A DNA stretch of 64,000 nucleotides, from the NCBI GenBank assembly GCA_947372865.1, contig CANBVJ010000001.1, positions 17,772 through 81,771 on the forward strand, given 5' to 3'. The position numbers and the translations under genes are program-made. A model generated the notes under the pieces. The model was not told the DNA's origin and ran no database searches. It saw only the letters and a list, made by a program, of their open reading frames with translations. Source of the stretch: Comamonadaceae bacterium. Lineage in GTDB: Bacteria; Pseudomonadota; Gammaproteobacteria; Burkholderiales; Burkholderiaceae_C. Of the stretch, positions 43,587 to 55,413 are shown piece after piece (the first letter of the stretch is position 1; each line of letters begins with the position of its first letter).

Positions 43587-44323
43587 AGAAGCTGATTGCA
43601 GGCAACTGGAAAATGAACGGCTCGCTGGACGCCAATGAGGCCCTGGTGGCTGCGCTCTTGAAAGATGCGCAGCCCTGGACCTGCGATGTGGCCGTCTGCG
43701 CGCCTGCGCCCTATCTGGCGCAACTGCACACCTTGCTCAAGGGCAGCCGCCTGGACCTGGGTGCGCAAGACCTGTCCGTACACGAGAGCGGCGCCTTTAC
43801 CGGCGAAGTGTCGGCGGCCATGCTCAAAGAGTTTGGCGTGCGCTACTGCATCGTCGGCCATTCAGAACGCCGCCAGTACCACCAGGAAAGCGACGCCACC
43901 GTGGCCCTCAAAGCGCAACGCGCGCTGGCCGCAGGCATTACGCCTATCGTCTGCGTGGGCGAGACCTTGGCGCAGCGCGAGGCAGGGCAGACCGAAGAGG
44001 TCGTCAAGCGCCAACTGGCCGCCGTGGTGCACACCAACGGCCACTGCATCAGCGAGATCGTGCTCGCCTATGAGCCGGTATGGGCCATTGGCACGGGCAA
44101 GACCGCCAGCCCCGAGGAAGCGCAGCACGTGCACCACGTATTGCGCGCACAGTTGCAAGCCGCCAGCCAGCACGCCGATCGGGTGCGCATTCTGTACGGC
44201 GGCAGCATGAATGCCAGCAACGCGCAAGCCTTGCTGGCCCAGCCAGATATTGACGGCGGCCTGATTGGCGGCGCGGCGCTGAATGCGGCGGCCTTTTTGT
44301 CCATTGTTGCGGCGGCCCATTAA
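43583..44323 (+). CDS. tpiA: Triosephosphate isomerase
   Basis: A 246-residue TIM barrel of glycolysis interconverting DHAP and glyceraldehyde-3-phosphate. The substrate loop start AGNWKMNGS is at residues 6-14, the catalytic His in [11 protein letters not shown], the catalytic Glu in [15 protein letters not shown], and the phosphate-binding ILYGGSMN near the end. The ATG at 43583 overlaps the preceding stop; the longer frame upstream is read-through of the oxidoreductase gene. Confidence 0.98.
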   Translation: MKKLIAGNWKMNGSLDANEALVAALLKDAQPWTCDVAVCAPAPYLAQLHTLLKGSRLDLGAQDLSVHESGAFTGEVSAAMLKEFGVRYCIVGHSERRQYHQESDATVALKAQRALAAGITPIVCVGETLAQREAGQTEEVVKRQLAAVVHTNGHCISEIVLAYEPVWAIGTGKTASPEEAQHVHHVLRAQLQAASQHADRVRILYGGSMNASNAQALLAQPDIDGGLIGGAALNAAAFLSIVAAAH

Positions 44324-44359
44324 GGCACGCCGCAGGGTTTTGAATTTAGGAGTGAACAG

Positions 44360-44710
44360 ATGAGCTACGTGGTTACGATTATTTTGACGGTCCAGATGAT
44401 TTCGGCGATTGCCATGATTGGCCTGATCCTGGTGCAACACGGCAAGGGCGCCGACATGGGCGCAGCCTTTGGCAGCGGCAGCTCGGGCAGCCTGTTTGGC
44501 GCCAGCGGCAGTGCCAACTTTTTGTCGCGCACCACGGCCGTGCTGGCCACGGTGTTTTTCGTTTGCACTCTGGCGCTGGCCTATTTTGGCAACTTGCGTC
44601 CCAGCAGTTCGGGCAGTGTGCTCGAAGGTGCTGCCGCAGTGGCTCCGGCTGCAGCGGCCAGCGCACCAGCCGCACCGGCATCGGGCGCGGCGCAAATTCC
44701 GGCCAACTGA
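44360..44710 (+). CDS. secG: Protein-export membrane protein SecG
   Basis: A 116-residue inner-membrane subunit of the SecYEG translocon. The first helix is VVTIILTVQMISAIAMIGLI, then VQHGKGADMGAAFGSGSSGS is the conserved cytosolic loop. A second helix (VLATVFFVCTLALAYFG) and an Ala/Pro-rich tail follow. The ribosome site TTAGGAG precedes the ATG at 44360. In many Burkholderiales a tRNA-Leu and the nuo operon follow secG; here they do not. Confidence 0.95.
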   Translation: MSYVVTIILTVQMISAIAMIGLILVQHGKGADMGAAFGSGSSGSLFGASGSANFLSRTTAVLATVFFVCTLALAYFGNLRPSSSGSVLEGAAAVAPAAAASAPAAPASGAAQIPAN

Positions 44711-44821
44711 TTCGCAATTTGCACACCACGGTCACTTTGGCCGTATAAACTGCCAGCCAAATCCAACTGCCATCGGCGAGCCGCTGCGGTTGGCGGTGCA
44801 ACCAAGTAGGCGAGGGTAGCA

Positions 44822-45925
44822 ATGGCAAAAGGCATGATTTTGGCGGCGGGGCAGGGCACCCGCGTGCGGCCGCTCACGCGCGATCTTCCCAAACCGATGG
44901 TGCCTATTTTGGGCAAACCGGTCATGGAGTACCTGATCGAGCACCTGGCGCGCCACGGCATTACCGAGATCATGGTCAATGTCGCCTACCACCACCAGAA
45001 AATCGAAGAATACTTTGGCGACGGCAGCCGCTGGGGCGTCGAAATCGGCTATTCCTACGAAGGTGTGCGCGACCACGGCGACGTAGTGCCCCGGCCTATG
45101 GGTTCGGCCGGCGGAATGCGCCGCATCCAGGATTTCAGCGGCTTTTTTGACCAAACCACTTTGGTACTGTGCGGCGACGCGCTGATCGACCTCGACATCA
45201 CCGCCGCCATTGCCGAGCACCACGCCAAGGGCGCGGTCGCCAGCTTGGTGGCGCTTGATGTGCCCTTGGCCGAAGTCAGCTCGTATGGCGTGGTGCTGGC
45301 CGCGCCCGACGGGCGCATTGAATCGTTTCAAGAAAAACCGTCGCCCCAAGAAGCCAAGTCCACCCTGGCCAGTACCGGCGTCTATATTTTTGAGCCGCAA
45401 GTGCTGGACCTGGTGCCGCCGGGGCGGGTCTACGACATCGGCGCCGAGCTGTTTCCGCAGTTGGTGGCGCAAAAGTTGCCGTTTTTTGTGCAAAACCGCC
45501 CCTTCCACTGGATCGACATTGGCCGGGTGAGCGACTACTGGTCGGTGCTGCAGCGCGTGCTCAAGGGCGAAGTGGCGGAGATGAAGATGCCGGGTAAGCA
45601 AGTGCGCCCCGGCGTGTGGGTGGGGCTAAACACCTCTATCGACTGGGACCGCGTCAAGATTGAAGGCCCGGTCTATATTGGATCGAGCTGCCGCGTGGAA
45701 GCGGGCGCCACCATTACCGGCCCGGCCTGGATTGGCAACGGCAGCATCATCCGTTCGGGCGCACGCATCACGCGCAGTGTTTTGTTTGAATACACCCGCA
45801 TTGCCGCCGACATGCATTTCAACGAGATGATCGTCTCGCGCCACTACTGCGTGGACCGCCATGGTGACACCATGTACCGGGGCGACGACCACACCCAACT
45901 GCGCTGGGGCGACGCGCGGGCCTGA
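44822..45925 (+). CDS. Mannose-1-phosphate guanylyltransferase-like nucleotidyltransferase
   Basis: A 367-residue protein with an N-terminal NTP-transferase domain (MILAAGQGTRVRPLTRDLPK, then PMVPILGKPVMEYLIEHL) and a C-terminal left-handed beta-helix part from about residue 255 (GVWVGLNTSIDWDRVKIEGP, IGSSCRVEAGATITGPAWIG). Such enzymes make GDP-mannose or UDP/dTDP-glucose from the sugar 1-phosphate; the exact nucleotide and sugar cannot be told. If it is a GDP-mannose enzyme it could supply gmd at 4037. Upstream TTGCAC (44719-44724) and TATAAA (44744-44749) form a promoter-like pair with long 19-base spacing. Confidence 0.8.
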   Translation: MAKGMILAAGQGTRVRPLTRDLPKPMVPILGKPVMEYLIEHLARHGITEIMVNVAYHHQKIEEYFGDGSRWGVEIGYSYEGVRDHGDVVPRPMGSAGGMRRIQDFSGFFDQTTLVLCGDALIDLDITAAIAEHHAKGAVASLVALDVPLAEVSSYGVVLAAPDGRIESFQEKPSPQEAKSTLASTGVYIFEPQVLDLVPPGRVYDIGAELFPQLVAQKLPFFVQNRPFHWIDIGRVSDYWSVLQRVLKGEVAEMKMPGKQVRPGVWVGLNTSIDWDRVKIEGPVYIGSSCRVEAGATITGPAWIGNGSIIRSGARITRSVLFEYTRIAADMHFNEMIVSRHYCVDRHGDTMYRGDDHTQLRWGDARA

Positions 45926-45946
45926 GGCGGTGACGAAAAAAGGGTG

Positions 45947-46023
45947 TGGTCGGGGTGAGAGGATTCGAACCTCCGGTCTCTACGTCCCGAACGTAGCGCT
46001 TTACCAGACTAAGCTACACCCCG
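45947..46023 (-). tRNA. tRNA-Pro (anticodon CGG)
   Basis: On the minus strand, a 77-nt cloverleaf with encoded CCA. Acceptor CGGGGTG pairs with CACCCCG, the anticodon stem CTACG/CGTAG surrounds the loop TTCGGGA (anticodon CGG), and the T arm is GGAGGTTCGAATCCTC. Confidence 0.96.
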
Positions 46024-46142
46024 CGGTGTGCCAGCAAGCGGTGCCTCGCGCACTTGCTTGCTGTTTGAGCCCGAAATTCTACCAATTGCGCAGCCCCGTT
46101 TTGTGCGCCAACCACCCACCGACTCTCAAAAATGCACCCGCC

Positions 46143-46844
46143 TCAGAGTGGCAAGGAGCGCAGGGTTTCGTAGGTCTTCTTGAGCCAGTGCTTGGCCCGC
46201 TGGCGTTCCAGCAAACCCAGGGAGTCCGCGCCTGAGGTTTGGTTGACAGCGGCCCAGAAGCTTGCGTCTTGGCGGTCGATCTTGCGCATGCTGCTTTCTT
46301 GCAACTGCCCGAGGCTGACGATCTGCGCACCAAATTTGAGCGCTTTTTTCAGGGCGTCTGAATGCTCTAGCTGAGAAAAATCAGTGCCACGGCCCAGGTT
46401 TTTGACGATCACGTAGTTGGGTCCGGCGCCATAGGTGTCCATCAAGCTGTCCAATAAATCGACGGAGTCTTTGCCAGCGTCTGCAACGTGCCAGAAATTG
46501 ACGCTCACGCCCATGTCAGTCATCACGGCGAACAGGTCGGACTCTTGAATCCAGCGGGCTACGGGCGCGGCCGTTTGCGCGGCCAGGTCTACGATGATGT
46601 TGGGCTTTGTGTCGCCGTGCGCCTCGTCCAGGGCTTGGGCGATGGCGTCCAGGCTCTCAAAGCTGTCCACGATGACCGGGGAGGCGTAGCTTTGGTAGAA
46701 GCGGGTGAACGTGGTGTGCGACCGGTCTGTGTCAAAGCCAGTGAAGGGCTGTTGGCTGTCAATGAAATACTGGGCCAGCACGCGAGCGACGACCGATTTG
46801 CCTACGCCGCCTTTTTCGCCGCCGATGAAGTTAAGTGAGCTCAT
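46143..46844 (-). CDS. ParA/MinD-like P-loop ATPase, orphan
   Basis: A 233-residue ATPase starting MSSLNFIGGEKGGVGKSVVA, with a deviant Walker A (GEKGGVGKS at about 9-17) and TGFDTDRSHTTFTRFYQ as the next conserved stretch. Proteins of this size are annotated as mobilisation or ParA-like proteins in Burkholderiales. No parB, parS-like repeat or plasmid gene is near, so partition of a replicon is unlikely; positioning of some cell-surface or chemosensory complex is possible but unproven. ATG 46844 is preferred over 46898 because the domain begins there. It lies downstream of tRNA-Pro's 5' side and is divergent from kup. Confidence 0.75.
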   Translation of the reverse strand: MSSLNFIGGEKGGVGKSVVARVLAQYFIDSQQPFTGFDTDRSHTTFTRFYQSYASPVIVDSFESLDAIAQALDEAHGDTKPNIIVDLAAQTAAPVARWIQESDLFAVMTDMGVSVNFWHVADAGKDSVDLLDSLMDTYGAGPNYVIVKNLGRGTDFSQLEHSDALKKALKFGAQIVSLGQLQESSMRKIDRQDASFWAAVNQTSGADSLGLLERQRAKHWLKKTYETLRSLPL

Positions 46845-46960
46845 GTTTTGATGGGTAGGTAAAGTGAAAAGCGGGTCTGGTGAACGCCAAATTATCAAGC
46901 AAGAAGTGTGCGCAAATGCGTGCTTGCGGCAAAGTTAAATTCGGTAATATTCTCATTTAT

Positions 46961-46972
46961 TGCGATATCGCA
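46961..46972. promoter_or_regulatory. Perfect 12-bp palindrome in the divergent promoter region before kup
   Basis: TGCGATATCGCA is fully self-complementary and lies in an AT-rich stretch between the ParA-like gene and kup. It is a plausible dimeric operator; the binding protein is unknown. Confidence 0.35.
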
Positions 46973-47090
46973 TTGGTTAAACTGATCTATCACAGTCCAA
47001 AGTCAGATAAACACGCCGCTTTGTCCCCTGCAAGACCGGCAGCAGCAGATTCGCCTGGGATGTGGCACCCCGAAAACCGTTGGAATCTTT

Positions 47091-48977
47091 ATGTCTTCAC
47101 ACCAAGCGAACAAGGCGTCGGCCGGCGCAACTGCGGCACTCATCATCGGCGCCCTGGGCGTTGTATTTGGCGATATCGGAACTTCGCCCCTGTATGCGCT
47201 GAAAGTTTCTGTCGAGGCCTCAGGTGCCCGGGGCGGCAACGAAATCGTGCAAGCGGTCTCCGGCATTCTGTCGCTCATTACCTGGGCGCTGATTTTGGTG
47301 GTCACGATCAAGTACGTCTTCATCATCATGCGCGCCGACAACCGGGGTGAGGGCGGTATTTTTGCCCTCACGGCGTTGGTCTTGCAGCATCTCAAAAAGG
47401 ATTCCGCCTACCGCTGGCCCGTCACCATTGCTGGCGCGCTGGGTGCGGCGCTCTTTTTTGGCGACAGCATGATCACCCCGGCCATCTCAGTGCTCAGTGC
47501 GGTGGAAGGGCTCAAAGTGCTGTCCCCCGATCTGGACAAATACGTGGTGATGATTTCGCTGGCGCTGATTACAGGGCTGTTTGCCGTGGAGCGATTTGGC
47601 ACGGCGGTGATTGGCAAGGTGTTTGGCCCGGTGATGCTGGTCTGGTTTCTTTCGCTGGGCTTGATCGGCTTGGCCGAGGTGGTTCAGTTTCCCAGCGTGT
47701 TTGCCGCCCTCAATCCCCTGACTGGCATCTCGTTTTTGATGGCGCATTCGGGGGTGGCGATTGCCATTTTTGGCTCGGTCGTGCTGGCCGTCACCGGCGG
47801 AGAGGCCCTTTACGCGGACATGGGCCACTTCGGTCGCGACCCGATTCAGAAGGCCTGGCTGTTTCTGGCATTCCCCTGCCTCTTGCTCAATTACTTTGGC
47901 CAGGGCGCCTTGTTGATCCGAGATCCTTCGGCCCTGGACAATCCCTTTTTCCGGCTGGCACCGGGCTGGGCCCTGATTCCCATGCTGTTTTTGGCCGCCA
48001 TGGCCACCATCATCGCCTCACAAGCCGTGATTTCGGGTGCATTCTCCATCACCACCCAGGCGGTGCAACTGGGATTTATTCCGCGCATTTTGGTCAAGCA
48101 CACCTCGGCGGAAGAAATTGGCCAGGTCTACGTGTCCAAGGTCAACATCTTCTTGCTGGTGGGCGTGGTGATTTTGGTGCTGGGCTTTCGCAGTTCCGAA
48201 AATCTTGCTTCCGCCTACGGCGTGTCGGTGACAGGCGCCATGGCAATTGACACGATTTTGGCGGCCTATTTCATGGTGTTTGTCAAAGGCTGGAGCAAGC
48301 TTTTGTTCTTGCCCCTGTTTGGCCTGCTGTTTGCGCTGGACTGCGTGTTTTTGGGCACCAATTTGTTCAAGTTCTTTGACGGCGGCTGGTTGCCCGTGAG
48401 CGTGGCCGGCACGCTGCTGCTGGTGATGATTTGCTGGATCACCGGCCGCGAACGCTTGCTCAAGGCGCGCTGGGCCAACTCGATTCCGCTGGAAGAGTTC
48501 CTTCAAACGCTGGATGCCAGCGAGCCGCACCGCGTCTCGGGCACGGCCATTTTCATGGTGCCGCACAGCCACATTGCGCCGGTGTCCCTGTTGCACAACC
48601 TCAAACACAACCAGGTCTTGCACGAACGGGTGATTTTGATGAACGTCGAAACCGCCAACATGCCTTTTGTGCCAGACGAAGAGCGGCTGACCATTGAGCA
48701 CCTGCGCCACAACTTCCATTCGGTCAGCGTGCGCCACGGCTACATGGAAGAGCCGCACATCATGCGTGCGGTGGCGCTGCTGCGCGCGCGCGAGTTCCAC
48801 TTCAGCCTGATGTCGATCTCGTTCTTCGTGGGCAAAGAGCGCGTGGTGTCCAAGCCGTCTTCGGCGCTCTGGATGGCGCCTTTTATCTACCTGCACCGCA
48901 CCATGCAAAGCGCCACCGAATACTTCAAGATTCCCTACGACCATGCCATCGAAATTGGCGGCCACGTAGAAATTTGA
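47091..48977 (+). CDS. kup: Kup-type potassium uptake protein
   Basis: A 628-residue potassium symporter with about twelve membrane helices. The first helix runs TAALIIGALGVVFGDIGTSP, followed by YALKVS; GLFAVERFGTAVIGKVFGPV, VTGGEALYADMGHFGRDPIQ and LNYFGQGALLIRDP are Kup hallmarks. A soluble C-terminal part (about 460-628, FMVPHSHIAPVSLLHNLKHN) is normal. Length matches E. coli Kup (622). ATG 47091 is the first in-frame start and follows a weak site. It is convergent with ispB, 4 bases apart. Confidence 0.97.
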   Translation: MSSHQANKASAGATAALIIGALGVVFGDIGTSPLYALKVSVEASGARGGNEIVQAVSGILSLITWALILVVTIKYVFIIMRADNRGEGGIFALTALVLQHLKKDSAYRWPVTIAGALGAALFFGDSMITPAISVLSAVEGLKVLSPDLDKYVVMISLALITGLFAVERFGTAVIGKVFGPVMLVWFLSLGLIGLAEVVQFPSVFAALNPLTGISFLMAHSGVAIAIFGSVVLAVTGGEALYADMGHFGRDPIQKAWLFLAFPCLLLNYFGQGALLIRDPSALDNPFFRLAPGWALIPMLFLAAMATIIASQAVISGAFSITTQAVQLGFIPRILVKHTSAEEIGQVYVSKVNIFLLVGVVILVLGFRSSENLASAYGVSVTGAMAIDTILAAYFMVFVKGWSKLLFLPLFGLLFALDCVFLGTNLFKFFDGGWLPVSVAGTLLLVMICWITGRERLLKARWANSIPLEEFLQTLDASEPHRVSGTAIFMVPHSHIAPVSLLHNLKHNQVLHERVILMNVETANMPFVPDEERLTIEHLRHNFHSVSVRHGYMEEPHIMRAVALLRAREFHFSLMSISFFVGKERVVSKPSSALWMAPFIYLHRTMQSATEYFKIPYDHAIEIGGHVEI

Positions 48978-48981
48978 GGGG

Positions 48982-49971
48982 CTATTTGTTGCGCGCCAGC
49001 GACCCGGTAGCCAGGTTCATCATCGTGTCGGTGTGAACGCCGGGTGGTAGCAGGCGCGCTTGCGCCAGCGCCCGGTCAATTTCGCGTGCCGCCGATTGCA
49101 TGGCGCTTTCCAGCCCGCCGGTGCGTCGCACAATGGCGGCCACGACCTCCAACATGTTGGCGTCGCCTTTTTCAATGGCGCGGCGCACGGTTTGGCTTTC
49201 TTCTGCCGTACCGTGCTGCATGGCCAAAATCAGCGGTAGCGTGGCTTTGCCCTCGCGCAAATCGTCGCCGAGGTTTTTGCCCATGACACTGGCGTCTCCG
49301 GTGTAGTCCAACACATCGTCAATCACCTGAAACGCAGTGCCCATTGCCTGCCCAAACTCGGCGCAAGCGGCTTCTAGCGCAGGAGACGCCCCGGACAAAA
49401 TGGCGCCCACCTGGGCACTGGCCTCAAACAGCTTGGACGTTTTGGAGCGAATCACCTGCAAATAGCCTTCTTCGCTCAGGTCGGCGTTGTGCATGTTCAT
49501 GAGCTGCATGACCTCGCCCTCGGCGATCACATTGGTCGCGTCGGCCAGCACTTTCATGATGCGCATGTCCTGCACTTCAACCATCATCTGAAAAGCGCGT
49601 GAGTACAAAAAGTCGCCAATCAGCACGCTTGCCGGGTTGCCAAACTTGGCGTTGGCCGTGGGCAGGCCGCGGCGCAGCGTGGATTCGTCCACCACGTCGT
49701 CGTGCAGCAGTGTGGCGGTGTGGATGAACTCTACAACCGCCGCCATACTTAAGCGCTGCGCGTCCTTAAACCCCAGCGCGCCGCAGCACAGTAGCAAAAG
49801 AGTGGGGCGCAGGCGCTTGCCACCGGCGGCAATAATGTGCTGCGCCACGTCGCCAACCAGCGGCACGCCGGAAGACAGGCGCTCCTTGATCACGGCGTCA
49901 ACTTCACGCAATTCTTGTTCAACGAAAGCGTGTCCGTTGGGGGGCTGGGGGGTGTTTTTCTGCAGTTCCAT
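48982..49971 (-). CDS. ispB: Octaprenyl diphosphate synthase
   Basis: A 329-residue all-trans polyprenyl diphosphate synthase that makes the side chain of ubiquinone. The first Asp-rich motif is in [18 protein letters not shown], the second in [40 protein letters not shown] is the N-terminal substrate site. It sits head to head with the rplU-rpmA-obgE operon, as in E. coli and most proteobacteria. Chain length (C40) is assumed from the neighbourhood and family. Confidence 0.95.
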   Translation of the reverse strand: MELQKNTPQPPNGHAFVEQELREVDAVIKERLSSGVPLVGDVAQHIIAAGGKRLRPTLLLLCCGALGFKDAQRLSMAAVVEFIHTATLLHDDVVDESTLRRGLPTANAKFGNPASVLIGDFLYSRAFQMMVEVQDMRIMKVLADATNVIAEGEVMQLMNMHNADLSEEGYLQVIRSKTSKLFEASAQVGAILSGASPALEAACAEFGQAMGTAFQVIDDVLDYTGDASVMGKNLGDDLREGKATLPLILAMQHGTAEESQTVRRAIEKGDANMLEVVAAIVRRTGGLESAMQSAAREIDRALAQARLLPPGVHTDTMMNLATGSLARNK

Positions 49972-50037
49972 TCGCGTGTGGCCTTTGCCGGATTATAGGC
50001 AGGCGCCCCGTAGCGAACGCATGCCTGAGCAGCCACG

Positions 50038-50066
50038 TTGGCCAAGTTCCCGATGGCTGCTATACT
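50038..50066 (+). promoter_or_regulatory. Sigma-70 promoter of rplU
   Basis: TTGGCC (50038-50043) and TATACT (50061-50066) are separated by exactly 17 bases and lie about 50 bases before the rplU start codon. Confidence 0.65.
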
Positions 50067-50117
50067 CGCGGGCTCTGTGGAAATTCGTTCACAGACTTGA
50101 AAATCGAAGAGGTCAAT

Positions 50118-50429
50118 ATGTACGCGGTCATAAAAACCGGCGGCAAGCAATATCGGGTTGCGGCTGGCGAAAAAATTAAAGTAGAACAGATTGCTGCGGA
50201 TGTAGGCCAAGAGATTGTGTTTGACGAAGTTTTGGCGGTCGGCAACGGCGCAGAACTGAAAGTTGGCACACCCTTGGTGTCCGGTGCAACAGTTACGGTG
50301 ACGGTTTTGTCACACGGCAAGCACGACAAAGTGCGCATTTTCAAAATGCGCCGTCGTAAGCATTACCAAAAACGTCAAGGGCACCGTCAGCAGTTCACCG
50401 AACTGCAAATCGGCGCAATTGTTGCTTAA
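50118..50429 (+). CDS. rplU: 50S ribosomal protein L21
   Basis: A 103-residue protein, the usual length. [25 protein letters not shown] and [20 protein letters not shown] are diagnostic. It binds 23S rRNA in the large subunit. ATG 50118 follows a GAGG site; an in-frame TTG at 50097 is not needed. rpmA follows after 12 bases. Confidence 0.98.
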   Translation: MYAVIKTGGKQYRVAAGEKIKVEQIAADVGQEIVFDEVLAVGNGAELKVGTPLVSGATVTVTVLSHGKHDKVRIFKMRRRKHYQKRQGHRQQFTELQIGAIVA

Positions 50430-50441
50430 AGGACACAGGTC

Positions 50442-50702
50442 ATGGCACAGAAAAAAGGCGGCGGCTCTACGCGAAACGGGCGCGATTCCAAGCCCAAGAT
50501 GCTCGGTGTGAAGTCATTTGGCGGTGAGTTGATCACGGCTGGCGCAATCATCGTTCGCCAACGCGGCACCAAGTTCCACCCCGGAACCAATGTCGGCATT
50601 GGCAAAGACCACACTTTGTTCGCGTTGGTTGACGGCCACGTGTCGTTCGCCATCAAAGGCGCTTTGAACAAGCAAACGGTGAGCGTGACCGCTGCGGCGT
50701 AA
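50442..50702 (+). CDS. rpmA: 50S ribosomal protein L27
   Basis: An 86-residue protein starting [20 protein letters not shown], with [20 protein letters not shown] and [20 protein letters not shown] text, near the peptidyl-transferase centre. Length and order after rplU are standard. A terminator follows before obgE. Confidence 0.98.
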   Translation: MAQKKGGGSTRNGRDSKPKMLGVKSFGGELITAGAIIVRQRGTKFHPGTNVGIGKDHTLFALVDGHVSFAIKGALNKQTVSVTAAA

Positions 50703-50724
50703 ACTGCAGCGCGGCTCCCGCAAA

Positions 50725-51872
<1,148 letters not shown>

Positions 51873-51929
51873 GCCACGCACCGGTCGCCCACGCCCCTGG
51901 GCGCCTAATAGCCACACCGTTTTCGCCTT

Positions 51930-53066
51930 ATGACGCACAACCCATCTTCCACCGTGCTGCGCGACGCCAAGCGCGTCGTCGTCAAAGTCGGCTCCAGCCT
52001 GGTCACCAATGAGGGCCGGGGCCTGGACGAGGCGGCGATTGGCGAGTGGTGCCGGCAAATGGCGCAATTGGTGCGCGCGGGCACCGAGATCATCATGGTT
52101 TCCAGCGGCGCCATTGCCGAAGGCATGAAGCGCCTGGGATGGACCACGCGCCCGAGCGCCATCCACGAACTGCAGGCCGCCGCCGCCGTAGGCCAGATGG
52201 GCCTGGCGCAAATGTACGAAACCAAGCTGCGCCAAAGCGGCTTGGGCAGCGCCCAAGTGCTGCTCACGCACGCTGACTTGGCAGACCGCGAGCGCTATCT
52301 GAACGCCCGTTCCACGCTGCTGACCTTGCTCAAACTCGGTGTGGTGCCGGTGATCAATGAGAACGACACCGTGGTCAACGACGAGATCAAGTTTGGCGAC
52401 AACGACACGCTGGGCGCCTTGGTGGCCAATTTGGTCGAGGCCGACGCGCTGGTGATTCTGACCGACCAAAAAGGCCTGTTTACCGCCGATCCGCGCAAAG
52501 ACGCCAACGCCCGCTTTGTTGACCAGGCGCAGGCCGGCGACCCGGCGTTGGAGGTGATGGCCGGTGGCGCCGGTAGCAGCCTGGGCCGGGGCGGCATGAT
52601 TACCAAGATATTGGCCGCGAAACGCGCCGCTGGCTCGGGCGCATCCACCGTGATCGCCTGGGGACGCGAGCCCGACGCGCTGATCCGCCTGAGCCAGGGC
52701 GAAGCCATTGGAACCTTGCTGGTGGCGCCCACGCAAAAAACCCAGGCGCGCAAACAGTGGATGGCAGACCACCTGCAAATGCGCGGCGCCGTGGTGGTGG
52801 ACGCGGGCGCTGCGGCCAAGGTGCGTGACGAGGGTAAAAGCCTCCTGCCCATTGGCATGGTGCAGGTGGAGGGGGATTTCTCGCGCGGTGATGTGATCGG
52901 CGTGCGCGACCCCAGTGGTTTGGAAATCGCGCGCGGCCTGGCCAACTATTCCAGCGCCGAGGCGCGCTTGCTGTGCCGCAAGCCCTCCAGTGAATTTGAA
53001 GCCCTGTTGGGCTACGCCGCCGAGCCCGAAATGCTGCACCGGGACAACTTGGTGTTGATGCGCTAA
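51930..53066 (+). CDS. proB: Glutamate 5-kinase
   Basis: A 378-residue kinase starting proline synthesis. The amino-acid kinase domain (about 10-260) shows [58 protein letters not shown] and GTGGMxTK-like [17 protein letters not shown]-terminal PUA domain covers about 285-370 ([20 protein letters not shown]). proA is not adjacent. It follows obgE as in many beta- and gammaproteobacteria. Confidence 0.97.
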   Translation: MTHNPSSTVLRDAKRVVVKVGSSLVTNEGRGLDEAAIGEWCRQMAQLVRAGTEIIMVSSGAIAEGMKRLGWTTRPSAIHELQAAAAVGQMGLAQMYETKLRQSGLGSAQVLLTHADLADRERYLNARSTLLTLLKLGVVPVINENDTVVNDEIKFGDNDTLGALVANLVEADALVILTDQKGLFTADPRKDANARFVDQAQAGDPALEVMAGGAGSSLGRGGMITKILAAKRAAGSGASTVIAWGREPDALIRLSQGEAIGTLLVAPTQKTQARKQWMADHLQMRGAVVVDAGAAAKVRDEGKSLLPIGMVQVEGDFSRGDVIGVRDPSGLEIARGLANYSSAEARLLCRKPSSEFEALLGYAAEPEMLHRDNLVLMR

Positions 53067-53080
53067 AAGCGCCAAAACCG

Positions 53081-53557
53081 TTAAAGGCGCGGCAAATAGC
53101 GAGACAGCTCGGTCAGCGCCATCTCGTACACCCCGCGTTTGAAGTCAACCACCGATTCCAGCGGCACCCAATAGTCGTTCCAGCGCCAGGCGTCAAACTC
53201 TGGGTGCTCGGTGGCGCGCAGATTCAAATGCCAGTCAAAGCCGGTGAGTTGGAGCAAAAACCAAATCTGTTTTTGTCCTTTGTAGTGGCCGCGCGCATCC
53301 CGGCGGATGTAGCGGTCCGGCACCTCGTAGCGCAACCAGTCTCGGGTTCGGGCAACGATGGCAACGTGCTCCGGCTGGAGCCCCACTTCTTCGTGCAGTT
53401 CGCGGAACATGGCTTGTTCCGGAGTTTCGCCGCGGTCAATGCCGCCTTGCGGAAACTGCCACGAGTGGGTACGTATGCGTTTGCCCCAAAAAACCTGATT
53501 TTTCTGGTTGAGCAGGACGATGCCGACGTTGGGCCGAAAGCCGTCCCGGTCAAGCAT
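53081..53557 (-). CDS. rppH: RNA pyrophosphohydrolase
   Basis: A 158-residue Nudix enzyme that removes pyrophosphate from mRNA 5' ends and so triggers decay. The Nudix box is [20 protein letters not shown] followed by [23 protein letters not shown] is the standard RppH N-terminus, which fixes the ATG at 53557; the longer frame to 53635 is upstream DNA. It is divergent from proS, as is usual in this order. Confidence 0.95.
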   Translation of the reverse strand: MLDRDGFRPNVGIVLLNQKNQVFWGKRIRTHSWQFPQGGIDRGETPEQAMFRELHEEVGLQPEHVAIVARTRDWLRYEVPDRYIRRDARGHYKGQKQIWFLLQLTGFDWHLNLRATEHPEFDAWRWNDYWVPLESVVDFKRGVYEMALTELSRYLPRL

Positions 53558-53661
53558 AATCAAAACCCCAATTTTTAAACTTGGGCCATTATGCACGGGC
53601 GAACGCTCTTGCGTGGCTGGCCCGCAGCGCGGCAATAGCGCCCCGTTTTACGAGTACCCGC

Positions 53662-55404
53662 ATGAAAGCTTCCCAATTCCTGATCTCCACGCTCAAAGAA
53701 GCCCCGGCCGACGCCGAAGTGCCCAGCCACCAACTGATGATGCGTGCCGGGATGGTCAAAAAACTCGGTGCCGGCATCTACAGCTACATGCCCATGGGCC
53801 TGCGGGTGATCCGCAAGGTCGAGGCCATCGTGCGCGAAGAGATGAACCGCGCCGGCGCCATTGAATTGAGCATGCCGGTGGTGCAACCCGCCGAGCTGTG
53901 GCAAGAAACCGGCCGCTTTGACAAGATGGGCCCCGAGCTGATGCGCATCAAAGACCGCCACGCGCGCGACTACGTGGTGCAGCCCACCAGCGAAGAGGTG
54001 GTGACCGACATTGCCCGCCAGGAAATCAAGAGTTACAAGCAGCTGCCCAAGAATTTCTACCAAATCCAGACCAAATTCCGCGACGAGCGCCGCCCGCGTT
54101 TTGGCCTGCTGCGCGGGCGCGAGTTCACCATGAAGGACGCCTACAGCTTTGACCGCGACGCCGCGTCCGCCAAGGCCAGCTACCAGGTGATGGCCCAGGC
54201 CTACCGCCGTATTTTTGACCGCTTTGGCCTGACCTACCGCGCCGTGGCCGCCGACAGCGGCGCCATTGGCGGCGATTTGAGCGAAGAGTTCCAGGTGATT
54301 GCAGCCACCGGCGAAGACGCCATCGTCTATTCCACCGGCAGCGACTACGCCGCCAATATGGAAAAAGCCGAAGCGCTGGCCCCGGTAGGTCCGCGCCCCG
54401 CGCCCGCCGCGCCTTTGGCCCAAGTGGCCACGCCAGGCAAAAGCACCTGTGTTGACGTGGCCGAGTACCTGGGTTTGCCACTGGAGAGTTCGCTCAAGTC
54501 GCTGGTAGTGGCCACCGACGAGCGCGACGCCGCCGGTGAGATCGTCAAGTCCCAGGTCTGGCTCTTGCTCATTCGCGGCGACCGCAGCATGAACGAGGTC
54601 AAGGTCGGCAAGATCCCCGGTCTGGCCGACTTCCGCTTTGCCACGCTGGCCGAGATTGACACCCACTTTGGCTGCGAACCCGGTTATCTGGGCCCGGTTG
54701 GTCTCAAGAAGCCCTTGCGCATCGTGGCCGACCGCGAAGTAGCCCTCATGAGCGACTGGGTTTGTGGCGCCAATGTGCCCGATTTCCATATCAGCGGCGT
54801 CAACTGGGGCCGCGACCTGCCCGAGCCCGACGTGGTGGCCGACATCCGCAACGTGGTGGCGGGCGACGCCTCGCCCGACGGCGCGGGCCTGCTGGCTATT
54901 GAGCGCGGCATTGAAGTGGGCCATATCTTCTATTTGGGCACCAAATACAGCCAGGCCATGAACGCCACCTTTCTGGACGTCAACGGCAAACCGCAGGCCA
55001 TGGAAATGGGCTGCTACGGCATTGGCATTACCCGCTTGCCTGCGGCGGCCATTGAGCAAAACCACGATGCGCGCGGCATCATCTGGCCCGACGCGCTGGC
55101 GCCGTTTACCGTGGCGCTGTGCCCGATCAGCCCGGACCGCTTTCCTGAGGTGAAAGCCGCCGCCGAGGCGCTGTACGCCGAGCTGTTGGCGGCAGGCGTG
55201 GACGTGATTTTGGACGACCGCAACGAGCGTCCGGGCGCCATGTTTGCCGACTGGGAACTCATTGGCGTGCCGCACCGCATCACCCTGGGCGACCGGGGCC
55301 TGAAAGACGGCATGGTGGAATACCAACACCGGCGCGATTCGGCCGCCACCAGCGTGCCGCTGGGGGAGATCGCGGCTTTGGTGCGCTCGCGCATCCGCGT
55401 CTAA
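53662..55404 (+). CDS. proS: Prolyl-tRNA synthetase
   Basis: A 580-residue class II synthetase of the bacterial type with an inserted editing (YbaK-like) domain, about residues 230-390. Motif 2 is [20 protein letters not shown] followed by [10 protein letters not shown]. The N-terminus [20 protein letters not shown] is standard and sets the ATG at 53662. The C-terminal anticodon-binding domain includes [20 protein letters not shown]. Length fits E. coli ProS (572). Confidence 0.98.
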   Translation: MKASQFLISTLKEAPADAEVPSHQLMMRAGMVKKLGAGIYSYMPMGLRVIRKVEAIVREEMNRAGAIELSMPVVQPAELWQETGRFDKMGPELMRIKDRHARDYVVQPTSEEVVTDIARQEIKSYKQLPKNFYQIQTKFRDERRPRFGLLRGREFTMKDAYSFDRDAASAKASYQVMAQAYRRIFDRFGLTYRAVAADSGAIGGDLSEEFQVIAATGEDAIVYSTGSDYAANMEKAEALAPVGPRPAPAAPLAQVATPGKSTCVDVAEYLGLPLESSLKSLVVATDERDAAGEIVKSQVWLLLIRGDRSMNEVKVGKIPGLADFRFATLAEIDTHFGCEPGYLGPVGLKKPLRIVADREVALMSDWVCGANVPDFHISGVNWGRDLPEPDVVADIRNVVAGDASPDGAGLLAIERGIEVGHIFYLGTKYSQAMNATFLDVNGKPQAMEMGCYGIGITRLPAAAIEQNHDARGIIWPDALAPFTVALCPISPDRFPEVKAAAEALYAELLAAGVDVILDDRNERPGAMFADWELIGVPHRITLGDRGLKDGMVEYQHRRDSAATSVPLGEIAALVRSRIRV

Positions 55405-55413
55405 GGGGCAAAG

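Noticed and set aside
53575..55329. A 584-codon minus-strand frame
   Set aside because: It is antisense to proS and reads as a low-complexity shadow of it.
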